Positions 11,268-22,800 of a stretch of 64,000 bases of DNA are shown in pieces. The position numbers and the translations under genes were made by a program. Below the pieces are notes generated by a model. The model was not told the origin of the DNA and ran no database searches. It saw nothing but the letters and a program-made list of their open reading frames with translations. How positions within the stretch are numbered: the stretch's first letter is position 1; each line of letters starts with the position of its first letter. The stretch comes from Cenococcum geophilum 1.58 (taxonomy: Eukaryota; Ascomycota; Dothideomycetes; Gloniales; Gloniaceae): positions 1,182,341 through 1,246,340 of the forward strand of contig KV748182.1 in NCBI GenBank assembly GCA_001692895.1, in the 5' to 3' direction.

Positions 11268-13328
11268 CGGAGGACGGCCCAGAAAGAGATTTCTCCTTCC
11301 TATTTGGGAAAAGCGCGGTTTTAAGCGCCAAGACCCCACCAAAATCAACTCAATCAGCTTGATTGAAGCTTTTAATACTAGTATATTGTCTATATAGCTT
11401 CCAAAACGTAGTGTTTTAGTGTCTAGCATTTACCTGATTGACCTCGTTCCACNGCACCTTATATTCTACAGGCTTTCGAGGTTTTCGAGGCCTTAATTGC
11501 CTCTGTTGTTCTTGGCTCTCTACCTGGCTCTCTACCTGGCTCTCTACCCGTTTAATTACCTAATTACGATCGTTTCTTTGGGGTCTCAAGTTATAGAGCT
11601 GTCGATCTACAATTAAGCCAAAGCCTTAAGTGTTTTGACGTCGATTTGGAACAACTAAATTAGCTGATTTTTGCCACTCTTCCTTAGTGATCTCCTCAAT
11701 TTCCTTACGGCTCTGCATAGGTAGGAAGAATTATAGATAGGCGTCAGGTAGACTACAGTGATTTCGTAATATCTCGTAGCCTGTTTTAAGCACCTTAACG
11801 ATTATAGAGAGCTTATAATTGGCTTCCTTACGGAGCTACTTCCGGCTTCGCTGCTTTTTATCTACTCCCTCTCTATAATTATTGCCTCCTTTAAATTCTA
11901 TAATCTTCTTAATATAGCAAGGTATCCTCTTAATCCACTGCTAAATTTACTACTGCTTAAGATCTTGCTAAGCTCTAAGCTAAGCCTTCTCTACAGCTGC
12001 GCGAGAGGTAAGTAGGCCTCTTTTTGTAGTAATCCGTTTTAGGTAGCCCTAGCAGGGCTTAATTATATTTAGATTAGGCAAATTACCTAGCTAAAGAAGA
12101 CGCTGAATCTCGTAAGCGTTAAAGTAGGTTTAGTAAATCTTTGTAATATAAGCAGTAGCCTTGTCTTCCTATATAATCGTATTAGGATTTAAGTATATAA
12201 GACTCTAGGTAAACGGAAGGAGCTTTAGTATTAAAATATTTATTAAATATTGCCACTAGTTAATTCCACCTCCATCTAATTAAGTTAAAGCTCTGTATAA
12301 CGCCGTAAACTTCTATTTAGTAGGAGCGCCGCCTATTCGCCTCTTATAGCGTAGTTCGTATAGGCTCCTTTTAGCAGCTTAATTCTTCTTTTAGGCCTTA
12401 TGTACCTCTAGCTCTAGAGCTTAATTCCAGATCTTAATAATAGCTTTTAATTTATTAGATTTCTTCTTTATTTAGGGCTTCTAAATATAGTAAGGGCCTT
12501 TAAAGTCGTATATAAAGCAACCCCAAAACATAAACTTAGAGTACCCCTTCCACCGCTCTTGTACGTAGCTACGTACGTAGGCCTTATTTAATTATCGCTA
12601 TACTTAATAGCCCCCTTAACGGTGGCCTAAAACAATACTTATCTTATCTAACTAAATTATAGCCTTCCAATCTTCTAGCGTCTAATAATAATAAGCTAGT
12701 GTAAATCTATATCGTTTATTCTTTATAGCTGTAGTTAATCCAGGCTTCCTTATTAGCTTTATTTTACGGAAGCCGTACTTTTTAAGTATAATTTAAATGG
12801 ACGCTGCAGAGATACCTATTTCGCGTGCGATTTTTTTACTACTTTTTTTACGCCCGTAATAATCGTATATAACGGTGTTAACGACTCTCTGCTTAATATC
12901 TGAGGTAATCTTTTTAGTACGCCCTACGCGGGGCTTATCCTTAAGGTGGTTATTAAGAAGAACCCAATTTGCATTCTAGCTATTCTCTACTACCTTTTTT
13001 ACTAGGTTACTAATGTGCCTACCGCTAATCCTAGTAACTTAAGTAATTAGTTTTAGGGGTGTACCTAAAGCCTTTATTACTACGGCCTGCGCCCTCGTTG
13101 CAAGGCCGTAGTAAGGNATTTTGGGCTTAAAAACAGTAGGGAAAACAGTAGAAGGTATGTAGAGGATATTATAAGCGATTAAGTGAGGTAATTCTATGAA
13201 AAAGTTGGTGTAGAGTTGCTTTTATAAAGCTCGAAGTCAAAANTTTGGTATATTTTGGTGGGGTCTTGGCACTAAAACCGCGCTTTTCCCAAATAGGAAG
13301 GAGAAATCTCTTTCTGGGCCGTCCTCCG
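11268..13328 (-). mobile_element. Tc1/mariner-like DNA transposon 1 (2.06 kb, degraded transposase)
   Basis: Inverted terminal repeats of about 80 bp (outer bases CGGAGGACGGCC) lie at 11268-11347 and 13250-13328, and TA dinucleotides flank both ends. The minus strand, read through stops, gives Tc1-type transposase features. A helix-turn-helix-like segment (SSKKIAREIGIS) lies near 12830, RERWKGYSKFMFWGCF-like sequence near 12520-12570, and a terminal block with AYEIQRLLWLGNLPNLNIIKPCW near 12040-12110 (the region of the last acidic residue, with D/E-to-K changes). No intact frame remains. N bases occur near 11453, 13117 and 13244. The TIRs are better preserved than the interior. Confidence 0.85.
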
Positions 13329-13332
13329 TATA

Positions 13333-16300
13333 CAGCTCTGTGCACGACCAGCTTCCACCCCCCTTTGGCGAGATTTCAAATTCGCTACGCGCATCCAATC
13401 TCGCTTGGTTGCCACTAACTGTACATAGTAACTGTAGCGAGCGCCTATGCCTGCACGTAAGGACCGTCCTGGTTGCAGGGACAATTAAATTAAAGCTATA
13501 TAGAACTTGCCTAACCTATCAAAGCCGCAATATCCACCTAAAATCGTGTTGTACTATTATTAATTTACCCTTAATATGCATCCTTCTTCAAAACGCGCAG
13601 CGGCTTAATTAACAGGCGAGAGTCCTCCTTCTTAACGAACTCGACGAAGCTACCTTCCTCCCTCCTTATTACCTAGACCCCTACTGCCGTTAAGCTATTA
13701 CCCGAATATAATACAACAGCCGCTAAAACGCGAATAAAACACCGTTTAGCTAGGTTTTACATTAGAGGAGCTTAAGGAAATAGATGATGATCCAGAAGCC
13801 GCAGCGGAGGCCGCTGAGGAGGAGGTAGAAGGTTGGCGTGTATACTACCAAAGTTAGCTTAGTAGATTGCCTTGGTCAAGATCTTACGAGTCACCATATT
13901 TGATACAGGAGCCGCCAGTATTAATATTATGATATTAAGCCACGCCCTCTTAGGAAGTTGCTTATACTCCTTATGCTTATACTCCTCCAATTACTCGCTT
14001 AACGTTAGTCTCTCGCTTACCCCTAAGGGCTCGCTTATGCTTACTTAGTAAGTATAAGGATAAGCTAATTCCGCCGCCGCCTCGCCTACGTTTTAAGAGT
14101 AAGATTAGTAATATAGAGAGGAGAAATAGCGGCGTGTTTATTACTTATAATTATAATATAGTAATTTAATACTTAAAGGATTCGCCTTTTACTAAGACTC
14201 TTATTAGTATAAGCCTTCAGCTTTATAATCTTTAGCGACTCTAAGTCTTTCCTATTTGCGAGAGAGAGCTATATTATTAAGAGCAAGGTATTCGCATTAA
14301 GCTCCAGCCGATTAAGGCTAAAGTTAACACTTAGTACGCAGGCGTTCGTAACATTAGATTTAATATTATAGAAGTTAAGGTTGCAGCCTAGTAGTAGAAG
14401 ATTAATACCTAGCTTGTATCGTAGGCGAAGCATATTAATAGAAGTGGCGCTATTAAGGCTCTTACCGTTGACCTCTTAATTATATATGCCCCAGCTATAA
14501 ATTAACCAGCAGCCTCTCGCTCTAGAGTTAGCTCTTATCTATTAATGCTTAATTAACTCCATGGTAAAGTTTTAACGCCCTTATAGATTTCGGAGCGGAG
14601 CTTAACGCCTTGCGTGTCTCCTGCTAGTAACGCTATAAAATTATAGGTTAAGCTTACTAGATATTGGCGTTATAAGAAGCGCTGCCTAAATGTTAATTAG
14701 TGCTACGTTCTTGGCTAGGTAGACGTTAAATTAATGGATAAAGACTTAAGAGAATGGGTAACTGGTATCCAGTAAGGTATTGCAAATATTTAGAATCCAC
14801 CTTATAGGCTTGCTACGCGGCTTGCTAAGAGAGCAGTAAAGGGAGGAAATAATAGTAGAAGAGTACGCTAATCAGCCTTTGGCGAGAGCTCTACTACTAG
14901 TACTCCAGGCGTTATTAACCACTTTTACATTAGTTCTATAGGCCTAGTACCAAATTAGCAAACTCCTACACTAGTAAGCCGACTGATGTTATTATCCTTA
15001 CCTATATTACTAATACGCCGCCTATATAGTATTAACCGCGCGAAGGATTTAGAGGAGTTCTTTGCGTATTAGAAGCAGAGTGTATTTAGTAATCTTAACT
15101 AGGAGGCTGACTTTAAGGCGGTATACAAAATTATCCGCGATTTAAGATAGGACTTAGAGCTCCTATATAATAAATCTAATGGCGCTAATCCTATTAAGGA
15201 GCTTGTAAAGGCTGGTGTTAAATTGGGTGTTATAAGGCGGCTATAGAAGGATTTAAAGGAGTGGGTAAATAAGCGTCGTATATAGCTTAAAGGAAGTTTC
15301 TAAGATATAGATAATTAGTAGAATATAAGGTATCTCTATTACTGCTAGCGCCTCTATAGTGACAAAGACACCCCATATATATAAGAGATTGAAGCCTTTA
15401 GTATATTTACAAGTGTTACGTACAATTAAAAAAACGCTACTAAAAATTGATCTTCCCTATACTAAAAACCTCAATAATTATACCCACTATGTTGGAAATG
15501 TCCTCTTACGCTCTCGCTCTTGCTACCAACCTTATCTATACACTAAAGAAGAAAGGCTTTAAAGCTATAGTTAAAGCTTTTAGGGTACTCTGTCTAAGAG
15601 AACCACTCCCACTAAATAAAAGCTTTTAGCTCTCTAAAAAACTCTTTAATTGGATTTAAATTAGGTAAGTACGTAGGCAAATATATAAGCTTAACGCTAA
15701 AGGCGTTAAAGAGAGCCTACATCCTCTCTAAGTGATGGAAGCTGGCGTTATCTATAATAACTACTAATCGCTTAGCAGAAAAGCGATTACACTGTGGTAG
15801 AAGAGTATTTGCCACCCAAAACTTAAAGCCTTTGCTATTTGTCGAGCCTTTATATACCAAAGCTACTAGTACGCCGTTAATTATATACGCAGGCAGTATA
15901 TTAAGCCTCGTCTTACCCTAATTATATGGCGTATAAGAAACTAGTATAATACTATAAGGAGCCTAGCCGGTCTTCCGTATACCTGTCTTTAAATCTATAC
16001 CTAACTTATCTATAAACACTAGTTAATCGGCGGTATACTATAATATAATGGCGAAATATATATCACGATCGTAAGCGCTACGCTTAAGGGCTACCTGGCG
16101 ATACTACTTTGCGTAAGCTACTTTCTAAGCTCTATAACTAGAGGATCTAATTAGCTTACTCGCTTTCTTATCCAGCCAGCTAAATAGAGCTCTCGAAATA
16201 TTGTATAGTAGCTTATTATAACGTTAAATATGTCGTAGATTAACTACTCCATCTTATTACTAAAGAGAGTTAGCTTTTCCTCTAGCTGTATTAGTACCAC

Positions 16301-16740
16301 TATAATTATCCGATTGCTCATTATAAACTGGCCACCTTTACCGTTTAAAGGCGCCCGAGTTAATCTAAATATCCACAAGTCCCTTCTAATTAACGTAATT
16401 AAGCGAACTGTATAACTAGCGACGAAGGCATACTCTGCTCGGGTTGCTCCAAGTTAAAGAAGATCCTTAATTAGGGCGTGCTAATATGGGCCTATTCGCG
16501 GAGCCATATTGCGAATATAGTATAGGTGGAAACCTCACGGTATTTGACAAAGATTACGACACTGGAGAAAAGCTAATTGTAAATAGCTTTAAGTCCTTTA
16601 AAAGCAAGGTTCTTACAGCCAAGCATAGGCGCTCGCTATAGTTACTATGTACAGTTAGTGGCAACCAAGCGAGATTGGATGCGCGTAGCGAATTTGAAAT
16701 CTCGCTAAAGGGGGGTGGAAGCTGGTCGTGCACAGAGCTA
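13333..16740 (-). mobile_element. Tc1/mariner-like DNA transposon 2 (3.4 kb, with extra non-transposase sequence)
   Basis: The ends are long inverted repeats (about 130-160 bp, outer bases CAGCTCTGTGCACGACC on the left, with one C-to-T change in the complementary right end). TA flanks each end. On the minus strand at about 15610-16110 a DDE-type catalytic block can be read through stops: VVIIDNASFHHLERM followed by LPTYLPNLNPIKEFF, the DDE_3 pattern. The left half (about 13610-15350) is not transposase and reads on the plus strand as unassigned, stop-ridden sequence. Element 1 lies directly against its left end. No protein can be made from this copy. Confidence 0.8.
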
Positions 16741-16842
16741 TAGGAGGTGAGGTGGTATATATACACGTCGCTTAGGGTCAGGTCCGTGCTCGTGTTATAA
16801 CAACACTAAATTATAACAACGTGTTAGGTTAGTGCCGTGATA

Positions 16843-17946
16843 TTATATAACTCCCCTTCTTTTTCTTTTCTTTATGTGTTGTATAATAGGAGATGCGTAG
16901 GAATTATATGCCGGAGTAATAGGTGCCTCGTATAGTGGGTAACAAAAAAACGGTTTTCCGTACTTCCAATTTAAGCTTTAAATTTAAATATTTAAACTTT
17001 TTCTTTAATTCTTTAATTAACTACAATAATTATAGCTTACTTAGTTAATTGCCTAAATTTATCTCGTTAACTATGGCTTTAAGTTTAACTCCTACTGTTA
17101 CTGCTACTATAATTATTACGGCTCTTAGTACTGGCGAGAAGTTATGGAATTTATCTTAAGCAGAGGTAGATGCTTAGCTTAAGAGCCTATATTATATAGT
17201 AAGTCTCCTCTTATTTATATAATCCCTAACTAACTTCTTCTAGGACGTCTAATATATGGCTCTTCGCTGCTACGCTACTAAGGACGTTACTACGCTAGCT
17301 TTTATTACTAAATAATAAATTAATATAAAGCGGCCTTTGTACGTTAATATAATAATTATTTATAGTTATAGAGATAATATAGCTAATATAAGTACCTTTT
17401 TCCCTTAGTTATACGGTAGCTAACTTATAGATTTAGCCTTATAATGCCTATACGGTAAAGAATAATTAAAGTTAGTTAGGACCTTAACCCTTCTCTACCT
17501 ATTATATGCTTAATAGATATTAGAATAACTATTATTTAAACTGCAAATAGCGGGAATAGGGAAATAGTTATAATCTTATATATAGCAGCACTTATCTAGA
17601 TAAGTTAGAGGGTAATTTATCGGCTAAAGAGGAAGAAGATAACTTAGATAATAGGTTAAGTAACGTACCTAATAATTTAACGGTAAATGCTCTTTCTAAG
17701 TTTTATTAAAGCTTACGGTTCTATACCGTATAATACCTAAGCTATATAGCTTCTATAAAAAAATCTTCTTTAATAAAATTTTACTATTATAATATCCTAG
17801 GCCTTATACGACTTAGTATCCGTTTTAGTAGTAATATTACTATTATATAAGATAGATTTGTTAATAAAAGAAGAGTTTTAAAGTTCCCTAACGAGTTTTT
17901 TTCTCCTATTAAGGCCCCTTAGTTATATATTATACGCTAGTTAGAA
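16843..17946. other. AT-rich repeat-derived sequence, unassigned
   Basis: The start is a pyrimidine tract typical of the inside edge of a minus-strand LTR element, and GTGGGTAACAAAAA near 16938 recurs after the LTR at 19143-19330 (near 19543). A stop-ridden frame from 17086 (MALSLTPTVTATII) is visible but matches no family I recognise. Confidence 0.4.
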
Positions 17947-17989
17947 TAGGTAGGCTAGCTACTAAGTAGTATCTCTAGGGTATAACCTA

Positions 17990-19142
17990 TTACATTTAAC
18001 TATTTCTAGCCCCTTTTAGAAAGAACTTTTAAGAATACCACTTCTAATCCAATCCTTTATACTCTCCGTAATCTTAAGCATATCTACCCTAAGCTAAACT
18101 CTCTCCCAGCCTACCGTATAACGGCCACCTAAGAAAACTACCTCTGCTTTATTACTTATTGCAGAAATATAAAGGATATTAACTATAAATTATAAAAGCT
18201 GTGGCCAGCGCCTTACTTAATCTTTATATAACTACCACTTAATAGGATCCTAAATCTTTAAACCGTATAAGACCTCTAAAAGGTAGTTATTAAATTTGTC
18301 TTAGCTCTATAGCCGAAGGTATTATTCTTCTATATAAGCCTCTAAAAGATTAAAAGTATTAAGTTCTTTTAAAGGCTTTTTTAAGTTATTTAGTTTAAAA
18401 AAAACTCTTGTTATATAATAGAAGCAGATATACTTTATATTAGTGTTTCTTCTAAAGCTACCTAACGTGCCAGAGTGCTCTATTATAGATATTACTTAGC
18501 TAGATCTTTTTACTATATACCGTATAATGGCTTAGGTAAAGAATAACTGTAGTAGCATAGAGAGAGTAGTAAAAAGCTTAGTATAGTAATCTTTAAACTT
18601 TACCTTACTTCGTAAGACTTAGGTTTAAAAGTTTTAAACTACTTTTATATTTAGAAGTATCTTCTAAAAATTTCTTAGTATATATAATAAATTTAGTATT
18701 ATATAATATACTAATGTCTCTTTAAAGTAGAGATTAAGAACGTCTATAGTAATAAGAACCTTCTTAAGCGTTATATCTTCTCTTTTAAGCTTTAGAGTCG
18801 CTAATTTAAAAGCAGCTAGAAACTTATATATTATATAAAAATATACCTAGTCTTGCACTAAAAGCTAGTCCCCTTTATTAATTATATTAAGATTATTAGA
18901 GATATACCAGCTAACCCACTCTTAAAGAGTAAGAGCAATATCTAGTATAGTCCACTAGCTATTCCATCTTATATAATTATTAAAAGGAATTCTTCTCCTA
19001 GCTTAATCTTAAAACTGCTTTATACGACCTAGACTACTTTAAATATAAATAACGATATTATAGAGCTTTCTGAGGACCCTAAAAGCTTAAAACTTCGTAT
19101 CTTTATCCTTTATCTCCTTTTTAGTTAGAACTTTAAAGCTTT
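17990..19142 (-). pseudogene. hAT-type transposase remnant
   Basis: Reading the minus strand through stops gives RWNS..(W)..LDIAL, then a stretch ending KREDITLKKVLITIDVLNLY and FKETLVYYI, and then an aromatic/hydrophobic C-terminal region. The RWNSWY-like start and the late-domain spacing resemble the C-terminal half of fungal hAT transposases. Neither the N-terminal zinc finger nor terminal repeats could be placed. It is heavily mutated and non-functional. Family assignment rests on pattern recognition only. Confidence 0.55.
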
Positions 19143-19330
19143 TGTCACAGTACGTGCGGACTGTTAAGATACGATATACAAGGTGACTGTATATAATTGA
19201 CAAACGATATTGTGTGAGGATCTATGTATAGAGGTAAGGCGGTATATATACGTGTCGCTCAGGGGTCAGGTCTGTGCTCGTGTCACAGCAACGCCGAGTT
19301 ATAACAACGTATTAGGTCAGTGCCGTAACA
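19143..19330 (-). repeat. LTR, about 188 bp, solo or from a truncated element
   Basis: It begins TGTCACAGTACG, ends CAGTGCCGTAACA, and matches the interrupted LTR at 11184-16842. A pyrimidine-rich stretch follows, as inside a minus-strand LTR element, but no pol region of this family was found. Confidence 0.75.
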
Positions 19331-19687
19331 GCTTTCCTCCTCTTCTTTATTATATAATAGAATAAAGCTAAGCTCTTTACTATCTATAAAAATAAATGCC
19401 TAAATAATAAGATTAATGACGTGTTTTTAGTAGCGGATATACTAATAAGTTATACTCTAAGAAATCTTATAAGCTTTACAGTGCGAAGAATTAAGTGAAC
19501 GACTTAATTGTAAATGTAGCTCTAAAGCGTCTATATATACACGAAGTGGGTAACAAAAAGATGATAACGATAATGTATAATTGCCGAGGTAGACAGCGCT
19601 TATAGTCGGCAATAGGTAATAGAAATAGGTAGTGAGATATAGGTAGTAAGATATATAATATTAAGAAACGGGTGGTGAGTTATAAGG
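19331..19687. other. AT-rich spacer next to the LTR
   Basis: It contains a pyrimidine tract, the GTGGGTAACAAAAA motif shared with 16938, and low-complexity AGGTAGT-type repeats near 19615-19660. No gene seen. Confidence 0.4.
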
Positions 19688-19874
19688 TGTTACAGTACTG
19701 CAATAAAGTAGACTAAATAACTACGTTATAGTATAAAGAGGAGAAGAGGGTAGAGATAGGGTATTATATATAAATAGTAGGGCCGGCTGCTAAGGTACTA
19801 GTAGTGGGCTAGCTAATAGTAGGAAATAGTACGAGATAGTATAAAATAGTATATGTTAGGTTAGTTCCGTAACA
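19688..19874 (-). repeat. 3' LTR of element E
   Basis: 187 bp, beginning TGTTACAGTACTGC and ending TTCCGTAACA. It matches 26488-26674, but with more C-to-T and G-to-A changes. Confidence 0.9.
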
Positions 19875-22800
19875 GTACTCCTCTCCCCTAGATGGTTTGG
19901 TCCCTAAATTAAATAAATAACTCTAAAATAGGCAGTATTTAGGGTCGCCTATTTTTTACTATAAAGATATTAGTTCCGCTTACTGCCCTTAACTAAGCTA
20001 ATAGTAATTTTCCGTACTAGGTATAGAAAATCCTAATTAGTTAGTTTAGTAAGTAAGGTTAGCAGAACTCTATACCGCCACCTAAATCGATCTATATAGC
20101 GTTTCTTAGCAAGAATCTGGCTAATTAGATAACTTCAACCACTGGTTAAAGTTCTATAATATCTTAACTACCACAAATTTTAATATAGTGGTCAGCTATA
20201 ACCTTGGCGTAACTTTTTCTTATTTTATACCCAGTCTGGGGGTTCTAGCTTCTTAAGGTATTGCTTATAAAAGCGCTGTACAGCCTATTTATAACCCTTT
20301 AGGTCTTTTTTTAGCTGCTAGGTTATGTCCTTATAATATTTCTATTTAATCTTATAAGTTAGGCCTTAAGGGTCTTTATTATGTATATTAAGGATTTTCT
20401 TAAATTCCTATTTATCTTTTATATTACCGTTATTATTTCTCTCTGCTACTTATCCTTATACATTACGGCGTTTTATAGTATTAATATTTGCTTAGCTAGG
20501 GATCTCTTTAGCAGCCTAAAGGCGGACCTTAAATATATAGAAGGATTTATTTACTTAGATGTAGTTTAGGAGGTCTATTATAACTACCCCTTAGTATACT
20601 GTAAGTACGGGGTACGGGCCGTCCTATTTATTGTCCTATTTCTTCTTAGGTCTATTTATCTTTATATTTTCTAAGCTAACTATAACTATATCGCCTTTAT
20701 AAAATAACACGCTCTTATCCCTATAGGTATTAATATTATCTTTATAGCGTTGCTATAAAATCCGGGCTAGAGCCTTAAGCCATATTAATATTTGCTTAAA
20801 GCGGTTGGCCATAAAGTCTATATAGAAGAACTCCTTCTTTACTTATGCTAATAGTATTAGTAGGTAGGGGCTAGTAGGCTTAATTCCAAGGTAAGGGTTA
20901 AAGCTATAGTTTATAAAAAACAGGGAGATGCTTATACTTTCGTTAACTTAGTTATTTATAGCAAACTTAGTAAGCGGTAGGTAGTTAACCTAGTTATTCT
21001 ATATAAAGCTAATAAAAGCATAAAGGTACTTATTTACGGCAGTGTTGATAATTTTAGTTTAGCCGTCTATTTCTAGGTACTAGGCTAAGCTTAGTCTTAG
21101 GGTTGTTTTAAGGCGTTTACTTAGTTATTGCTAGAAGTCGCTAATAAATTATATACCGCGATTAAAGATAATCATACTTAGTGCACCGTAAAGCTTATAT
21201 ATATTATTAATAAAGCTATTAACTAGCTTCTCTATTAAGAGTCCTATTACTAAAACGAGGTATTATATTTTAGTTAGGCGGTCTATAATAATAAGGATAT
21301 ATTTATATACCTTACTATAGCGTTAGCATACCAGCAGCGTTGTAATATAGTTAATTAAAATATCGGTTTATAGGCGAGCGGGTAGTTCTAGTAGCTTTAA
21401 AAAACTAGGCAGGGTAGAATAGGGGGTCTTAGTATAAAAGTATAGGGTATAGTCTTTAATAAAGGTAGCCGTAAATTAGGAGATTCCTAGCCACTAGTAT
21501 ATTTAGTTTAAGAGGTTAAGGGTTTTAACCCGGCTGGGGTAATTAGTGGGGCCGCTGCTATAAGAGCGATAGATAACTTTTAGGCGGAGGTTTAGGGCGT
21601 TAGGGATAAAAAGGCGTTAGCGGAAGTAGATCTGCTCGTTAATAATACTATATTCTAACTTATTATAATAGAGTAATTTTCTAATCTTCTTTAGCTAATA
21701 GCGAGCTTTTTAATTATATAGGGCCGCTATTATATCTCTTATAAGTTTGTTCTCCTAGTATCCTAACTAAATTAACTTATCTAGTAACTTTTTAGCTATT
21801 TTAGGGTCTAGAGCGGCTATAAACTCCGTATTATTAGAGTTATAGGACTTATATAGTAATTCTTCTAAAATTATAGGGTTAATTTTCTAGGGCGGTATAA
21901 CGACTTAGGCTTAGTAGCGGAGGTGTTTATTATTAGCGTCCTTAGGCCTTATTCCTAGTAGCTAGCTTAGGGCGTTAGGGAGCGTGGCTTTATTACTAGG
22001 TTTATATATAATTACAAAGTTAAACTATAAAAGGAACTCTGCTTACCAAACTTAGCGTTAATTTAGCTACTTAGTAGTTATAAACGTCTATAGGTTCTTA
22101 TAGTTGGTAATAATTTTAAACAGCTCCTTAGTCCCTTATAGCTTAGGATACTATTTCTCTAATGCCTTAATAATAGCTAAGAGTTCTTTACTACAGATCT
22201 TATAATTATACTTTAGCGCAAAGTGCCTTACGGAGAAGAATGCGACCAGTTTTAATTTACCGTTATTATTATATTAGGAAAGGACTCCGCTAGAAGCCTA
22301 ATTTAATATATCTATCTCTACCACTGTCTTCTTTATATAGTTATAGTATGCTAGTACTAGTGCTAAGGTAAAAGCTCCCTTAAGGGCCTTAAACGATTTG
22401 ATTTATTCTAGTCCCTATAGCTATTTAATGTCCTTCTTTAGGAGTTTTGTTATAGGTGTAGCAATAGTAAAGTAGCCTTAAATAAATTGTTAATAAAAGT
22501 TCGCGAAGCCAAGAAATTGTTATAGTTTTTTAATTAATATTGGGTCCTTTTATTCCTATAAGGCCTATACCTTCTTAGGGTCTATAGTTATACTATTAGT
22601 TAAGATAATTAAGCCAAGGTATTTTATTTTAGTAGAGTAGAACTTAGACTTATTAATATTAATCTAAAGTCTAGTATTACCGAGTTTTTGGATAACTTTA
22701 TTTATATACTTAGTATGCTCGGTATGTATTTTAGAAAAGATAAGGACGTTATTAAGATAGGCAGTATAGTAGTTGTTAAAGGCGTTATATAAGATATAAT

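Larger units (their letters stand above)
11184..16842 (-). repeat. LTR (about 188-bp family) split by two DNA transposons
   Basis: The segment 11184-11267 matches the left half, and 16743-16842 the right half, of the uninterrupted LTR at 19143-19330. It begins TGTCACAG and ends CCGTGATA, a mutated CCGTGACA. The two halves are separated by the Tc1-like elements at 11268-13328 and 13333-16740. A pyrimidine-rich tract directly right of the LTR suggests a minus-strand element. Confidence 0.75.
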
